Program-made: the position numbers and the translations under genes
Part shown: in pieces, positions 36,222 through 48,060 of the stretch
Numbering within the stretch: the first letter of the stretch is position 1
Layout: each line of letters opens with the position of its first letter
From: Istiophorus platypterus
Taxonomy: Eukaryota > Chordata > Actinopteri > Istiophoriformes > Istiophoridae
DNA: 64,000 bases
Direction: 5' to 3'
Assembly (NCBI GenBank): GCA_016859345.1
Contig: CM029134.1
Span: 12,055,060-12,119,059, forward strand
Notes under the pieces: generated by a model
The model's input: only the letters and a program-made list of their open reading frames with translations
Told to the model about the DNA's origin: nothing
Databases searched by the model: none

Positions 36222-37434
36222 CTTTATGATCATTCATCCTGTTAGCACCTGTCCAACTCTAACCCCCCCCCCCAGACCTACGAACCAGACACCCACCCAC
36301 ACAGCTGTCTCTGTGCGGCTCGTAGCCGAGAGGGCAGGGGTTAAAGGGCTCGGTGGGCGCGATGGGGGGCTCCGGAGCCGGGATGACTGACGCAGAGCGA
36401 GGGAGACACAGGTACCCTCCGTAGTGGTTGAAGCACTTCATTTCCCCCTTGCAGGCATCTGGAATGGTCTCACACTCGTTTATGTCTGATGGGAGAGGCA
36501 GAGGCAGACATTTAATTACTGGGCGTGAAGTACAGACAGCGGGCAGAAACTAATTAAAAAAGAGAGGACAGGAATGGGAGAGCAAGGGGGCAACCAAAGC
36601 TGGTACTGTACATAAGAACTGGGCACTGAGGTGGAATAACTGTAGGTAAAAGAGAGCTTTACCTTTGCAGTGTTCGGTCTGAGGGTCCCAGTGATACCCA
36701 TCTGTGCATTCCTAAAATTTAGCAGAGAGAAAAAGAGTGTGAGAAAGTGATGGAAAGAAGGATGTGAACAGCCCCTCTGAGCCATGAAGTTGCATAATAT
36801 ATTCATAATGCATAATAAATCCCTCAGTAGTGGAACATAAAAAAAGAAGCAGAGGATAGAGAAACTTGTTTCCATGTAGGAGTGCTGCGCCAAAAAGACA
36901 AGAAGTCTGCTGCTGCTAAAGGAAGTATGGAATTTTAAACTGCTTTCCTTAAGCCAAATGTCACTTCGAAAAACAAAGGCCACTGTTTGGAAAAAGGGTC
37001 ATTATCTTTCTGGGAGAAAATATACGGCTATGAGATGCATGGGAAGAAAAAAAAGGCCTAAAGAAACATGGAATTAAAACTAAAATTACCCCCAGCTAGG
37101 ATTACTGTAAAATGTTGGCCGTGGTGAGCTGCAGGGGAATTTTTAAAGAAGAGAGAAAGAAAGAGGGGCTAATAAAAAACAGGGAGAACTAAGAGGGAGA
37201 ATTCAAGGCCAACGTTTAGCCACAGGCATATCAACTGACAGGTGTGATAAGCAATGTAATAAAAGAGAGGATGCAAAGAAGGAGAAAGGAGTAAGAGAGG
37301 AGAGGAGGAGGGGGGGGGTCATCAGTCCTTACCGTGTAGGTGTCACTTTCTGTGGGCGGCTGCGAAATAGCACTGCGGAGGAGCACCGACACACATATGC
37401 ACACGCACAGGTTTGACACACAGGCAGCCTGCAT
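31683..37434 (-). CDS. efemp2: Fibulin-4 (EGF-containing fibulin-like extracellular matrix protein 2)
   Basis: Coding exons: 37434-37333, 36711-36663, 36485-36297, 35731-35609, 35450-35334, 34289-34170, 34090-33971, 33792-33666, 32966-32771, 31844-31683. All are GT-AG and phase-consistent, encoding 434 aa (human 443). Fibulin-4 is secreted; it brings lysyl oxidase to tropoelastin on fibrillin microfibrils and is needed for elastic fibres. The first exon encodes a signal peptide (hydrophobic CVCICVSVLL). Six calcium-binding EGF modules follow, each with an intact D-[IV]-[DN]-E-C start at residues 51, 114, 155, 194, 234 and 274. The first is atypical, with a Pro-rich insertion. Residues about 316-434 form the fibulin C-terminal module. 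Sequons NRS (189) and NIS (385) match human sites. An in-frame TAA 12 nt upstream supports the start. Most exons encode exactly one EGF module, the family pattern. A family D repeat sits in the intron at 32998-33225, and a family C repeat fills the intron at 34640-35320. Confidence 0.97.
32998..33225 (+). repeat. Interspersed repeat, family D, copy 2 (efemp2 intron)
   Basis: The words TTTTGCATCTCCTTGTGGTC, CTGTGGTCGTTTTGCATCCC and so on lead into the tail GGGGGCCCCTAAGCCCCTAG and CTTCAGTAATCCATCCACGA. The tail matches copy 1 near 27555-27615. It is oriented opposite to efemp2. Confidence 0.8.
34640..35320. repeat. Interspersed repeat, family C copy (efemp2 intron)
   Basis: The words TTTTATACTTTTATTCCTCT, ACTAACTACAACACTAAATC, GATACTTTACATTTTTG and AATGCAGGGCTTTTACTTGA give the family C order. 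It fills most of the intron between the exons ending at 35334 and starting at 34289. Confidence 0.6.
36186..36220. repeat. (CA)n microsatellite in efemp2 intron
   Basis: About 16 CA units. Confidence 0.95.
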
Positions 37435-37477
37435 ACTAATGCGTTAACCGGCGGGAGACAGGGCAGGAACGCACGTA

Positions 37478-37556
37478 CAGCACGCACACACACGCACGCA
37501 CACGCACGCACACACACACACGCACGCGACGCACGCACGCACGCACACGCGCGCTC
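37478..37556. repeat. CA/CG-rich alternating purine-pyrimidine repeat
   Basis: CACGCA units with CG steps, just upstream of the efemp2 start codon. Alternating purine-pyrimidine sequence with CG steps is favourable to Z-DNA. Confidence 0.85.
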
Positions 37557-37559
37557 CCT

Positions 37560-38290
37560 CGCGCGACTGTCGGGCAGGTAGCGGGGGCCTCGGGGACGAG
37601 TGTTGGAGGTGAAGAGCGCGGACGAGGAGCGGGATCTGTGTGTGAGAGAGGACGGAGGGAGGGAGGGAGGGAGAAGCGGGGAGAGACACGGGAGGAGACC
37701 ACGTTAGAACCCGGAAATCACAAAATGGTCCGATCCAGCCTCCAAAACGCACCGGTGCCGTAAGCTGTCCCCCCGCGGCTGGAACGGATAAATCAAGCAA
37801 AAGCTAAAAATGTTGAGAGCCAGAGCGTGTGTGTGTGTGTGTGTGTCTCTGTGTCTCTGTGTCTCTGTGTGTCCGTGCGTGTCCGTGCGTGTCCGTGCGT
37901 GTCCGTGCGTGTGCGCGCCAGCCAGGGACACGCAGCACGCAGCGGACTCGGTTCACTGTTTGTCAGCCGAACAGTTTCCCCCTTGATCGCTGCAGGAATA
38001 GATGGAATAAATCAGCCCCGCCGGGTTTAAAAAAAACAAAAACATAAACACCGCGACGCGCTCCGTCCTCCGGCCGAAAATAACAAGAGTCAACATCACG
38101 GGAGCCTCCTCGCAGCGGCCGCGGACAGAGACACCTCTGTGTCCGCGGGCTGGCGAGCGACGGCTCGCCGGGACGACGGTCGGGCCGAGCGCCGCCTCCG
38201 GAGCTGCGCCGCCTCCCGGCGCAGCGACGGGGCTCCCGCCTGCGTCTCTCACGGCAGCGTCCTCAGCGTCGGTCTCCGAGATAAAACTTC
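37560..38290 (-). promoter_or_regulatory. efemp2: CpG-rich region upstream of efemp2
   Basis: CG dinucleotides are frequent here (for example 38050-38250), in contrast to the surrounding AT-rich DNA, and no TATA box is evident. A GT repeat with CG-containing units lies at 37827-37917. It is the most obvious candidate for a CpG-island promoter of efemp2, but see the alternative TATA promoter near 42.25 kb. Confidence 0.45.
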
Positions 38291-38361
38291 GGTTTCAGGT
38301 TTTTTGGGGTTTTTTTTGTCGAGGTGATGCGTCTCTGCGCTGTAAGTGAGCATCTGCCTTT

Positions 38362-38925
38362 GATAGTGGTGGAAAGTGACTCATTTAGGTACTTTACTCG
38401 GGTATTCTCGTTTTGCGGTACTTTGTACATCACTGGTTACTTTGATTTTAAGACATTAAACCGTGACGAGTGATTGCAGATTAAAGGCCCTGCACACCCA
38501 CGGAGGTGTTTCCAGGTAGGGGGCTCTGAAGGTACTTGTGTGATGTCACTTATAACGATGACGAGGCTGCAACTTTTTCTGAAAAAAAACCCTCAAAACC
38601 TTACAGAAGAAAAAAAAATGGAACTTGTTTTACACGATCATAACTTGCACACAGAAAATATTATCTTGTGAAATTAATTAATAAGATTAATTAAAATCAT
38701 AATATTCAAGACCCTGGGATCTGCACAGTTTTAGACTCTGAAGGGACCTCTAGGCATAAAGGATACTTTTACTTAGGATACCTTAATGCAATTTTACTAA
38801 TACTTATGTACTTTTCATCTAGCAGAATTTTAAAAGCAGGAGTTTTAATTATAGAGTATTGTGGCATTTAGGCATTACTACTTTAACCTAAGGGTCTGAG
38901 TTCCTCCACCACAGGTCTTTTCTGC
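38362..38925. repeat. Interspersed repeat, family C copy, interrupted
   Basis: GTGGTGGAAAGTGACTCATT and ATTTAGGTACTTTACTCGGG mark one end. TACTTTTACTTAGGATACCT and GAGTTCCTCCACCACAGG mark the other. The 38460-38740 part between them does not match and may be an insertion or decay. Confidence 0.55.
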
Positions 38926-39974
38926 AATGTTCTGTAAAGTGTAGTGTATTTCTGAGGTAGCTTTACAGGGTATTATGAGTGCTGAGTGCGCTGATGGACC
39001 ATCCCTCTGTCAATACTCCTGAAGAGGAACTATAAGTGTTTCAGTTGACTCTTAACATAAACAAATCACCTATTACAGTTGTCATAGACAGAGAAAAAAG
39101 AAAGAAAATCTCAGAGGAAAAAAAAGGCAGATCGAAGGAATAAAAACACTCTAAGCAAGTGTTGTTTTCAAAGTGAGTGAGCTCCAGTTAAAATAAATGA
39201 CAGGAAAGTTATAATCACGGCCTGTCTACGTGCATAGACACACGGTCTGATATAAACTCCAGAGGCCACATTTACAGGCATTGTTTATTGTGTTTTGTGT
39301 CGAGACAAACAGAAATCCACAGGGCGACGTGGAAGCCCTCACATAGTCTGTGAATGACATCACAGGCCATTTGTGACCTTTACGTGGTCAAAAGCAGCAA
39401 AACACGATGCTAACACATACCGCCGTGCAATCAGACTACCACAGGACGTGACCTCTATGAACCGGCTGAGCAGCCACTTACAACCAGCAAGAATGTGACC
39501 CAAAACTACCAAAAAAAACAAAGTGACCATCGGTCCGGGGTCCAGCCACTCACTGGCTACTAGATGTGGGCAGCAGGGATGAATGGGTGTTGCCCTGCTG
39601 CCGCTGGAGATCAAGCGGTGGTGGACCTCTGGAATTCCCGTGGCAAGGATGTGGGCGCCAGTTCTCAGCTGGGATGCCCTGCCACGGCAGTGTTTCCCAG
39701 AGTATCAGGTTCTGGGTAACCCCCCGTGGTTCGCATAAGAGGACAGCTGGTGCCAAAACCTCCAGCCACTGCTCCCCCAACCTCTCATCTCTCCTCATTG
39801 TGTAGGAGGATGTAAGAGAACATGGCCCGGTGCAGAAGTTCATGGTCTGGGTTTGGACCAACGCAGACAGATATAGGTTCACTGTAACACCCCCTTGTTT
39901 GTGTTGCTGCTCTAACACCTCCTGTGTGTCAATTCACATTACCCGTACTGAAGAAATGATTAAAATTGAACATA

Positions 39975-40235
39975 ACCACTGGGACGAAACGATAAGTTGA
40001 TTAATTGATTGGCTGATTGAATAAAAATTTATCAGTAACAATTGTGATAATTGTTTAATAGGTTAAGTCATTTTTAAGCAAAAATGCATAAAATCAATTG
40101 GTCCATTGGTTTGGACTCTTGTTTGGACAAAACAATCAATTTTACCTTTGATTTTAGGATATTATGAAGGGAGTTATTTGCAATTTCCTGATTTTTTTAT
40201 GATTAAACAAATGATTAAATGATCTCAAACAAGAT
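39975..40235 (+). repeat. Interspersed repeat, family A, copy 5
   Basis: GAAACGATAAGTTGATTAAT and GATTGGCTGATTG are followed by AAGTCATTTTTAAGCAAAAA and GTTTGGACAAAACAA, the family A order. Confidence 0.7.
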
Positions 40236-41606
40236 ATCAAGAAACAATGAAAAATAACTTATTTACAGCAGATGCATTTCATACCTCAAGAAAAAAATCT
40301 GCTTTGTTCTCTATTCACATTAGACCTCATGATAAAATAATTAGAATCTAGTATAATTGGCATTTGGAGCTTACCTTGGCCACAGTAACAGAAGGCTGAC
40401 CCATTTTTAAATTCACACGGTCAGCACAATTTAACAAGCAAAATGTCAGACGTCTAATAAAAGTGACCACATGGGGACCAGGAAAAACATACAGTTGGAC
40501 CACACACACAAAGTGTTAACTGCAGGATGGTCATGTCTTGTAGTGTATACATAGCTAGCTTTGTGTTGTTCTGCTCAGTTGTGCATGGAGAAGCCTGAGA
40601 ACATGGTGGCCCAGTGCGCTCCAGCTGCGCTCTGTCGCCATTGTGGCCGTGAACCTGCAAATCCACACTCAGGGGGTCTCTGTCTCGCACAGCCTAACCC
40701 CTGTTCTGTGGATCCCCGAAGTCAATGATGTATAATGGCCTGCAGGGGAAATTCACACACTGTAACTGTAACAAATCCCTCCTGAGCTGCTCTTTCTCGC
40801 TCTGTGAAGACCGTTAAAGGGCTGTGATGTATTAGCATATGCAGACAATGTGGGACGAGATGATGGGCCACATTGCACACAGCACTCCTTCCTGTTGGCT
40901 TTATAGTCCCACTTGAGTCACTACAGTGCTGGTGGAGCTGTCACATGTTAGCTATTAGGAGTACACTGTAAAAATTGTGATAAAAGACCCTGTTGAATAG
41001 TAATAAGGCAGCATCCTACGCTGTCTGGCTGTCATCCAGGTTTCAAGATTGTTTCTGTTTGTGTTTGATGATGGCACCTGTTCCTCTTATTCCTCTTACT
41101 CTCAGCTGCTTTCTCTCTAAAAATTTGACGTAAAACTTCCCAAAATGTGTCTTACTGTAATTTTTCCCTGAGTGACTAACAAAGCTGAGACACTGACCTT
41201 TAATGTTTTAAAAGAGGGATGAGCTGGAAGAATTTTGCAATATACTGTACAATAATACATGGCCTGTGACTCATTGCCTCTCTTCCTGTCTAGCCCCCTA
41301 TTACAGTTTCTGAAACACAGAGCCAAGAAGCGAACTACACAGACTGTAGGACACATTATCTTGGCTCTCGTGAAGAGCCAAGTGTAGCTGGGAGAGCAGA
41401 GCAGACAGCAGAGCAGACAGCAGAGCAACAGTGCAACTGTGACGTGTATGGCCTGAACCAGAAAAGTGGCTAAAAGGTACATCTCACCTCCAATAAGTTT
41501 CCCTAAAACTTTCGCAACCATGATAAGTCATCCACCGGTTTCCTGTTCGACACAAATCTTCTCTAACATTTGCATAACGCATTAAAGAAACACAGGAAAA
41601 ACTCAC

Positions 41607-42253
41607 CGGCGAATCTTTTCCGGAAAGGGTCTCCTGTCTCTCTGTCTTCCTCCGACCAGTGTGTCCCTCTGTTGGCTGCGGTCGTCCCGGCTGAGCTGGC
41701 GTACAGAAGTGGTCCCTTAAACTCCTGCCTGTATGACCCTGAGAGAGTGAGTGGGGAGACCGACAGCTGGAGCAGCTGAACACATGCAATGGGAGGGAGA
41801 GGGAGAGGGAGAGGGAGAGGGAGAGCGAGAGCCGGAGAGGGGAGAGAGAGTGAGAGGGACAGCCCATTCTTACCCCCCCTCTGGCCCCCTGCACTGCCAT
41901 CCTCCACTCTCCAAACCCCCTCTCCCTGACCCCCCAGGATGCAAATTCCTGGTCTGCGGCCCAAATTCCAAAATTCCAAATCCGTCCAAATCGCAGGCGG
42001 AACAACAACTCACAGATTCACACATGACCCCCCCCCCCTTTAACCAGTGCCCCTCTCTCTGGTCCCACAACACACCTGGTTTCATTTAAACTAAACCCCC
42101 GCAAAAGCCCCAAGCTCTCCCACCCTTTCCTCCCTCCCTTTCCCCATTTACCCCCATCTATCTATACTTACCTCCCCCATCTTGTCCCCTTTTTTTTCCA
42201 TCAAGCAACTAAAGCCCTTGCTCTCGTCCAATCTGACAAGCGGGATATTTATA
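41607..42253 (-). promoter_or_regulatory. Candidate TATA promoter and non-coding first exon (minus)
   Basis: The minus strand has TATAAATA at 42246-42253, and about 640 bp downstream a consensus splice donor, GCCG|GTGAGT, with the exon ending at 41607. Together they look like a first exon pointing toward efemp2, whose ATG at 37434 is preceded by a pyrimidine tract and an AG. It could instead be a separate non-coding transcript. The exon contains a GGGAGA repeat (41790-41830). Confidence 0.35.
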
Positions 42254-43369
42254 GCTGAGGAGAGAGAAGTTAATGGAATGTGTACAAAAATTAGAGAGTG
42301 GAGAAGAGAGTGTGTGTGGAGAGCTACTTGGAAAATTTGTCTACTTATTTCACAGAATTAACTGGTTGTGCTTTGGGGACAAAGTACTGAAAATCAACTA
42401 CTATTGTTATTATTCTTAGGCAACATTTTAACTTGGCTGATCTGTTTGTACATGACTAATAAGTTACTGCACTTGGTTTCATTTCAGAAAGTATTTCTTC
42501 AAAAATTTGCAATCTGTTATGTTGCAAACTGGTTATAATGTTGCTTAACCCACATTAATCATGTAAGTTTCAGTTTAACTCTACTTCAAGTCAAACTTTA
42601 TAGTCACGCTTCACAGTGATTCGTACAAAATAAAAGGCTCTTGAAAATTAAATGAGCAGCATCCATATTAGTATAATTGCAGCCTTCTTTCCAAAACCCT
42701 TAAGAAATGGAAAACCCAGTACAAAATGATTGCCTGCATTAAAGTTTGTAATTGAATTTTTTAAAAATAGAAATAGGAGTTGTTATAGTTTTAGAAAGCA
42801 GAATCTTGATATTTTTAAAATTATGGGAGCAGTTAGTTTTTATGCTGCTTTTCAAAGTTATCCTCCAGCAAGCGGGTTTAAAAACCTTTACTTAGCCTGT
42901 GACTGTTTATCTGTCCTGTGTTTCTGGGTGGTGGCAGAGATGGCAGCTGTCATTACAAGGGATGTTGTTAAAAGTCACACAGACAACCCCCTAGCTGGAC
43001 CAACTGTGCCCCCCCCCCCCAGTTGGTCCCTTATTCCCATGGCCACACACAGACGTCCCACACACTGGCAGAACTCATAATTCATGACACGTGTAATCTG
43101 TTGGTCATATTTAAAATCTAAAACGCTAATAAAGTTTCCTCTAAATACTGGTTGTAGACTGCTGACAAATCCGTCACCTTCCCTGCTACTTTTGCAATTT
43201 GATTTATCTCTCCCTCTCTCTCTGTTTCCAATCTTTATCCAACACTCTCAAGATCGTAAATCCTGTCCCTGGAATGGGTTAATCATAACATCTCTTCATT
43301 ATATTTTAATATGCTATGTAATAACAAAAAAACCCAAACAGAATGATGTTCTGATGTAAATATGTTCAT
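42254..43369. other. Intergenic between efemp2 and fibp, part 2
   Basis: AT-rich, with no coding exon recognised. It includes a C-run at about 43010-43020. Confidence 0.5.
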
Positions 43370-43375
43370 TTTATT
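43370..43375 (-). terminator. fibp: Candidate poly(A) signal of fibp
   Basis: AATAAA on the minus strand, 183 nt past the fibp stop codon. It predicts a short 3' UTR. Confidence 0.65.
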
Positions 43376-43557
43376 CACAAACCAAATTTACATATACTCA
43401 GGGGACACTGGGGGGGGGGTGTAATGGAGCTTGAGAAGAAATTTTCATCAGTGAACAGATAAAGCACAAACTGAGGATCTAAGAGAATGGCTCCAGCAGA
43501 GGGAAAACAATCAGAAGAACAGCAGGGAGAAGATGGGCGAACTGCAAAAAAACCTCT

Positions 43558-46500
43558 TCAGTCATGATACATTTTGAAGATACAGCTTTTGATGACACCC
43601 ATGTATCTGTCCCACACACCCTGGTGTCTGCGGGGCAGAAAACAGAGACAGAAATAGAGTAAACTGTAAGTAAACTGAGCAAAGAGGTACTGTAACTCTC
43701 ATGACAAACTATAATTGTGAAATCTGGGTGAAGAGAGTAAATGAGGCAATCTTTGTCCACTCTGTAATGGGGGGTGGGGGGGGGGTTCTACATTTCTTTT
43801 TATGAATATGTCTTTGTTAGGCATGTAGTCGTGCAGGGCTGTGTAAACCGTTAACTACATTCCTCAGTGTTTGCATGAGAAACAAGGTAACTACAGTTTA
43901 GGAACAGGGGCAAGATAGGGTGACACCCACTGGTAGAACAGGGACGTCAATATTAGAGAGGATTTTAAAATACCAGCATTATGCTTGAGCAGTTTTTAAT
44001 TACTGCCAAAGTTAACTGTATATCCTTATTTGGTTTTCCCAAAGCTCTCCACAAATCACGACTGTATTTTTAGCTTTGGCTGCCCCCCCTTTGGGAATTG
44101 ATTACCCTGTCAGGGTTGGTGCCATGCTCTTCTTGATAAGATTCGCAGAATAAAAGCATACAAACTCACTTGAATGTGTCAAGTATGTGTGCAGAGTTGG
44201 TATAGTGAGTGAGGTAGAGTCTCATGTCCGCAGCTGTCCATCGGTCTGAACGGCACGGCTCAATAAACTGGAGGAGGAAAGGAGGGGAGGAAACGTTACA
44301 TCACACCGTCTTAAAGGCACACTTTGAAGTTGGCACGGGCCTCTGAAAATCTGGGCCTGATGATGTGTCTTTGCTTACATGTGAAACAAAACAAACTACA
44401 TTTTTAAAAAAGCAAAAACCTTCTCCACAAGATCAATGAAGAAATCTCTGACGTCTTTTGTGTTGGTTAACTTTGCGGCGATGTTGACGAGGCCTCTGGA
44501 AAGATTCTACAGATAAACAAAAAGAATTGAATTCAAAAACCTTTACCTCATTTCACTGTGGAAGGTCCTGACCAATTATATTCAGGATATGTGAGGGTAT
44601 AATGTTTCTAACCTTGAAATTAGCTTCCATCTCATTAAAAGTTTTAGTCTTTCCTCTGAGAGCTGTACAGACCAGACTGGACAGAGAGGAGGGAACAGAA
44701 AACGAAGAATTAGAAATAAAAAGTGGATAAAATTATGTTAGAAAACTAGTGCATTCCTAAGTGCTTGATACCTTTTGTGTTGATCCAGCAGATCTTTGTC
44801 TGTGATTAAAATCTTCAGTTCCTTCAGCTCTTGTAAAAATTCTTTATCAAGATCAACGTCCATGTCTTCCACCATATTATCTGCAAATGAAATCCAAGTC
44901 AGCCACTGACAAAGCACTTTTAAGATACTTTTTCTTGTTACTATTATGACTAATTAATCTTTTCTCTTACAGTCATTCAAATATTATGTCATTACTTAGA
45001 TTCTGCCTAACCCAGCTAACCTTTTCAAATTCATTCCTATTGTAATAAAGGACCAACCAAACCTCTTCCTTATTCATAATACATAACCAACATAGACAGT
45101 GTACCTCTGGTTCTACAGTGAGACATTTATTCTAAGCTCTTTTTTAGCCCGTCGCATGGTTTCAAATGTTTATTTTACATTTTTGTTGTTCTTGGATTTA
45201 CCATTAATATGTTATCGTTCTCCAACCGTCAAACTAAGACAAATTAAGACAGTTTTATTTAATCATCATGTTATATAACCATTAAAAAATGGTATGTGTG
45301 CCCCTCACATCATCTGTCTGCAAAGTGGCCAAAGGAAACAACGGAAATCGCTCACCAACCGCCCCAACAGTCCAGTTGTTGATAAGCTGCCCAGCACAGA
45401 AAGCAAAGTCCTGGAAAGTGAGATATTGCAGCTTTCTTTTCCCCGTCTCAAAGCGGTTGTTGGCAAAGAAAACAATGGCAGCATAATCCCTGAAAGAACC
45501 AAATGAGGCATTATGGGAGATAAAAAAAAATTGACAATCTGATAGAACTTTTTTGTTATTGTTGGTCTGGATACCGCCTTTTCATGTGGTATTTTAATAG
45601 AATTAGTAAACAATTCAAAATAATGTAGGAATTCACCATAAAAACTAAAACAAAACACGACTGAAGCATTACTTATGTTTTGAAAAATAAACCTGAGGAA
45701 GGAAGCCTTTTACTCTGTTCCTCTCACTGATTACCTTGCGAGTCTGTCAGAGAGAAGAAAATGCTGACGTATGTTCTCCACCAGGGGTCCCTTCAGCTCT
45801 TCCACAACTTTGAAAACACGTTTGAAGTTGTCAAACTGAAATTAAATACATGATGCAGGAGATTTACTAAAATTACAACAACGTGATTTGTGTAAAAACC
45901 TCCAGGAATATTTGCTCTGCAGATATTCAGCTGCCTCTTTGCCACTGATACAGTATAATGTACACACCACTAGAAGACTGTCCAAAAAAAAAACAAAAAA
46001 CACCCAGCAAAAAACCAAAAGCTTGTTGAAATTTTTAAAACTGCTACTCACAGAAAACAAATATAGAGCAAATGCAAAGTGGTGAGTTTTTAATGAAAAC
46101 TTGAGGTAATCTATGCAGTCTTTATGAAACAGACCAGAGTCACAACAAAATCAATGTTTCAGAACATCAATGTATCAACACTGCTGAAGACTCCTCTGGT
46201 AAACATTGACCACTGCCAATTTTAAAAGTGATAACACAGATGAACACTCATTGTGGAGCTCAGAATGTATTTACCTGCCGTCTGCAGCTTTTCAGTGTGA
46301 CACCGGTCTTGGCACTGATATCATCTAAGTCTTTCTTGGTTCCTTTAGACAGTTTCTTTCCCAGGACCTCACGGACAAATGCATCATCAAAAGCATAGTA
46401 TCTAAGAAAAAAAAAACAAAAAAAACAACACATGGAGGCAAAAGAGGAGACATAAGAATAGATTCTCATCCACAACATCAGGCAACAACCATAAAGTAGT

Positions 46501-47558
46501 GGGTTTAAAAACAAATACATGCCATAATAACATCAGCCTTGAGAGGAGAATAGAGAAAGAAATCAAGAAATTCAAGAAATCCTGGAATGTTTAAATGTTG
46601 ACAGCCAGACACCTCAGGTACACCAAATAATTCAGTCCAAATAAATAAGAGCATCATTACTACACCTCTCTATGAGAATAGCTTGTCGATGAGGTGGGAT
46701 CTGGAACAGGAGCTGGTTGGCTAGTTTGGCAGGACTGTGCAGCAGACGCTCACACATCTGGAAAGTCCTGTACTGGTCCATGGTGTCACTCAGTAGGACA
46801 TCTGCACTCGCCTCAAACTCCTCCAACACTCCTCCCTCCATTCGTACTTTCACTGCATCATTCACTGTTGGGGGGAAAGAAAATCGGACAAGCATAGTTA
46901 AAAGGTTATATGTAAATAACCTTAACTAACATAGCAACTGGTATGAGGTGAATATAGAGCAGGACTAAATTGAATATAGAGCAGGACTAAATTGAATATA
47001 GAGCAGGACTAAATTGACTACTGCAGCTGCACATTAGTTCACATTAGTTGCTACCGGGGTGAAGGATGTGATGTGTTTTATTAATTATTTTTGTAATTAC
47101 AGGTTACATTATGTGTTTACCAATTTGTGTCCGACATTTGATCATTGGCTCCTCACATTTGGTTCGTGACACTTGAATACCCAGGCTTTTTTCACAGATT
47201 CATGTGTTCCTATCACCTCAACTAACAACTGGTGTAGCCTTTTCAGACCGTTTCATCTGAAAGGTTTTTTTTTTTCTTCAAAATAGGCCCCTAAGATTTA
47301 CTGTGCGACCACGTGGGATTGTAAAACCCACACATGGTTTATGACTTTATAAAAAAAATACCTCAAATACATCGGGACTTGGTAGAAGTACCTGCATATT
47401 CATTATTATGTCCACAGTCTCCTGGAGCACACTTTGACCCCGAGACCCTATAAAGCTATGGTGTGACTGATACCTTGGTATCCATCCAACCAGAGCTGAT
47501 AAACCTCCTCGTCCATGATGGTTGTGTTGCCCACGAAAACATCCAGCTCCACTGCCAT
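43558..47558 (-). CDS. fibp: Acidic FGF intracellular-binding protein (FIBP)
   Basis: Coding exons: 47558-47474, 46864-46666, 46401-46275, 45835-45735, 45489-45356, 44880-44772, 44676-44613, 44506-44420, 44267-44170, 43627-43558. They encode 357 aa, the same length as the shorter human isoform. FIBP binds internalised FGF1 and is linked to FGF mitogenic signalling. Conserved stretches include MAVELDVFVGNTT, YYAFDDAFVREVLGKKLSKG, TKKDLDDISAKTGVTLKSCR, DYAAIVFFANNRFETGK and the end WDRYMGVIKSCIFKMYHD. The start follows an AG with a pyrimidine tract, so the ATG is probably the first codon of exon 2, with a non-coding exon upstream (donor after 47679). Three donors are GT but otherwise weak: GTGTAG after 46666, GTTAGA after 44613 and GTTTTT after 44420. 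A 22-bp tandem triplet lies in intron 1. Confidence 0.97.
46950..47015. repeat. 22-bp tandem repeat, three perfect units, fibp intron
   Basis: The unit starts GAATATAGAGCAGGACTAAA and repeats three times without change, between coding exons 1 and 2 of fibp. Perfect identity suggests recent duplication. Confidence 0.95.
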
Positions 47559-47678
47559 CTGCGTCGAGACAGAAAAGCAAAAAGGCAAAAAGGTCAGTAT
47601 ATGATTAACCATGATTGTTTAAATCAAGGAACCGTCAACAGTAACCTGCCGAACAAAGACACCAGGGTCACATTTTAC

Positions 47679-48060
47679 CTTGTTTGGAGCGTCCTCCCAA
47701 CCAATTTTAAGCACCGAGCTAAAATAAAACACGCAGAGTAAATCGCTAAATTCTATTATCCGAATTTAACCTGATTGTCCATGGCTTACTAATTAGCTAA
47801 CTTCCTCCATTGAAACTCAGCCTGCTGTGCTAAGCTGCGTCGCAAAGTTATAAGCCGAGGCTAAACTGACAACCGGACAACGAGAAGGTTAAAACCGAAA
47901 TAACATGACGGTATAAAACCGCAGAACAGCGCACGTTTTAACGCTTTTATTCAACGCACGATCATCCACTGGACGGTTTTATCATGGTGTTGTCGTGAGC
48001 CCGCAGTGTCAACAACGGCAGGCGTCCGACACGGACTTCCGCTTTCGTCACAGGAAAGAC
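47679..48060 (-). promoter_or_regulatory. fibp: fibp non-coding first exon and promoter region
   Basis: A donor ACAAG|GTAAAA ends a putative exon at 47679, and its acceptor lies just before the fibp ATG (CGCAG|ATG at 47558), giving a 120-bp intron. Farther upstream the minus strand has GCGGAAGTCC (about 48035-48045), an ETS-type site typical of housekeeping promoters, in a CG-richer patch. The transcription start is not determined. Upstream in-frame sequence has no ATG, so protein extension is unlikely. Confidence 0.5.

Larger units (their letters stand above)
38291..41600. other. Intergenic between efemp2 and fibp, part 1
   Basis: Family C repeat pieces occupy about 38362-38925 and a family A copy 39975-40235. 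A 122-codon minus ORF at 39550-39918 and a Leu/Cys-rich 134-codon minus ORF at 41117-41521 have no recognisable family. Human has cathepsin W (CTSW) in this position; I see no trace of papain-type cysteine protease exons. Confidence 0.5.

Noticed and set aside
41117..41521. 134-codon Leu/Cys-rich minus ORF
   Set aside because: The CLLCCLLC part comes from a GCAGACAGCAGA tandem repeat, and I recognise no homologue.
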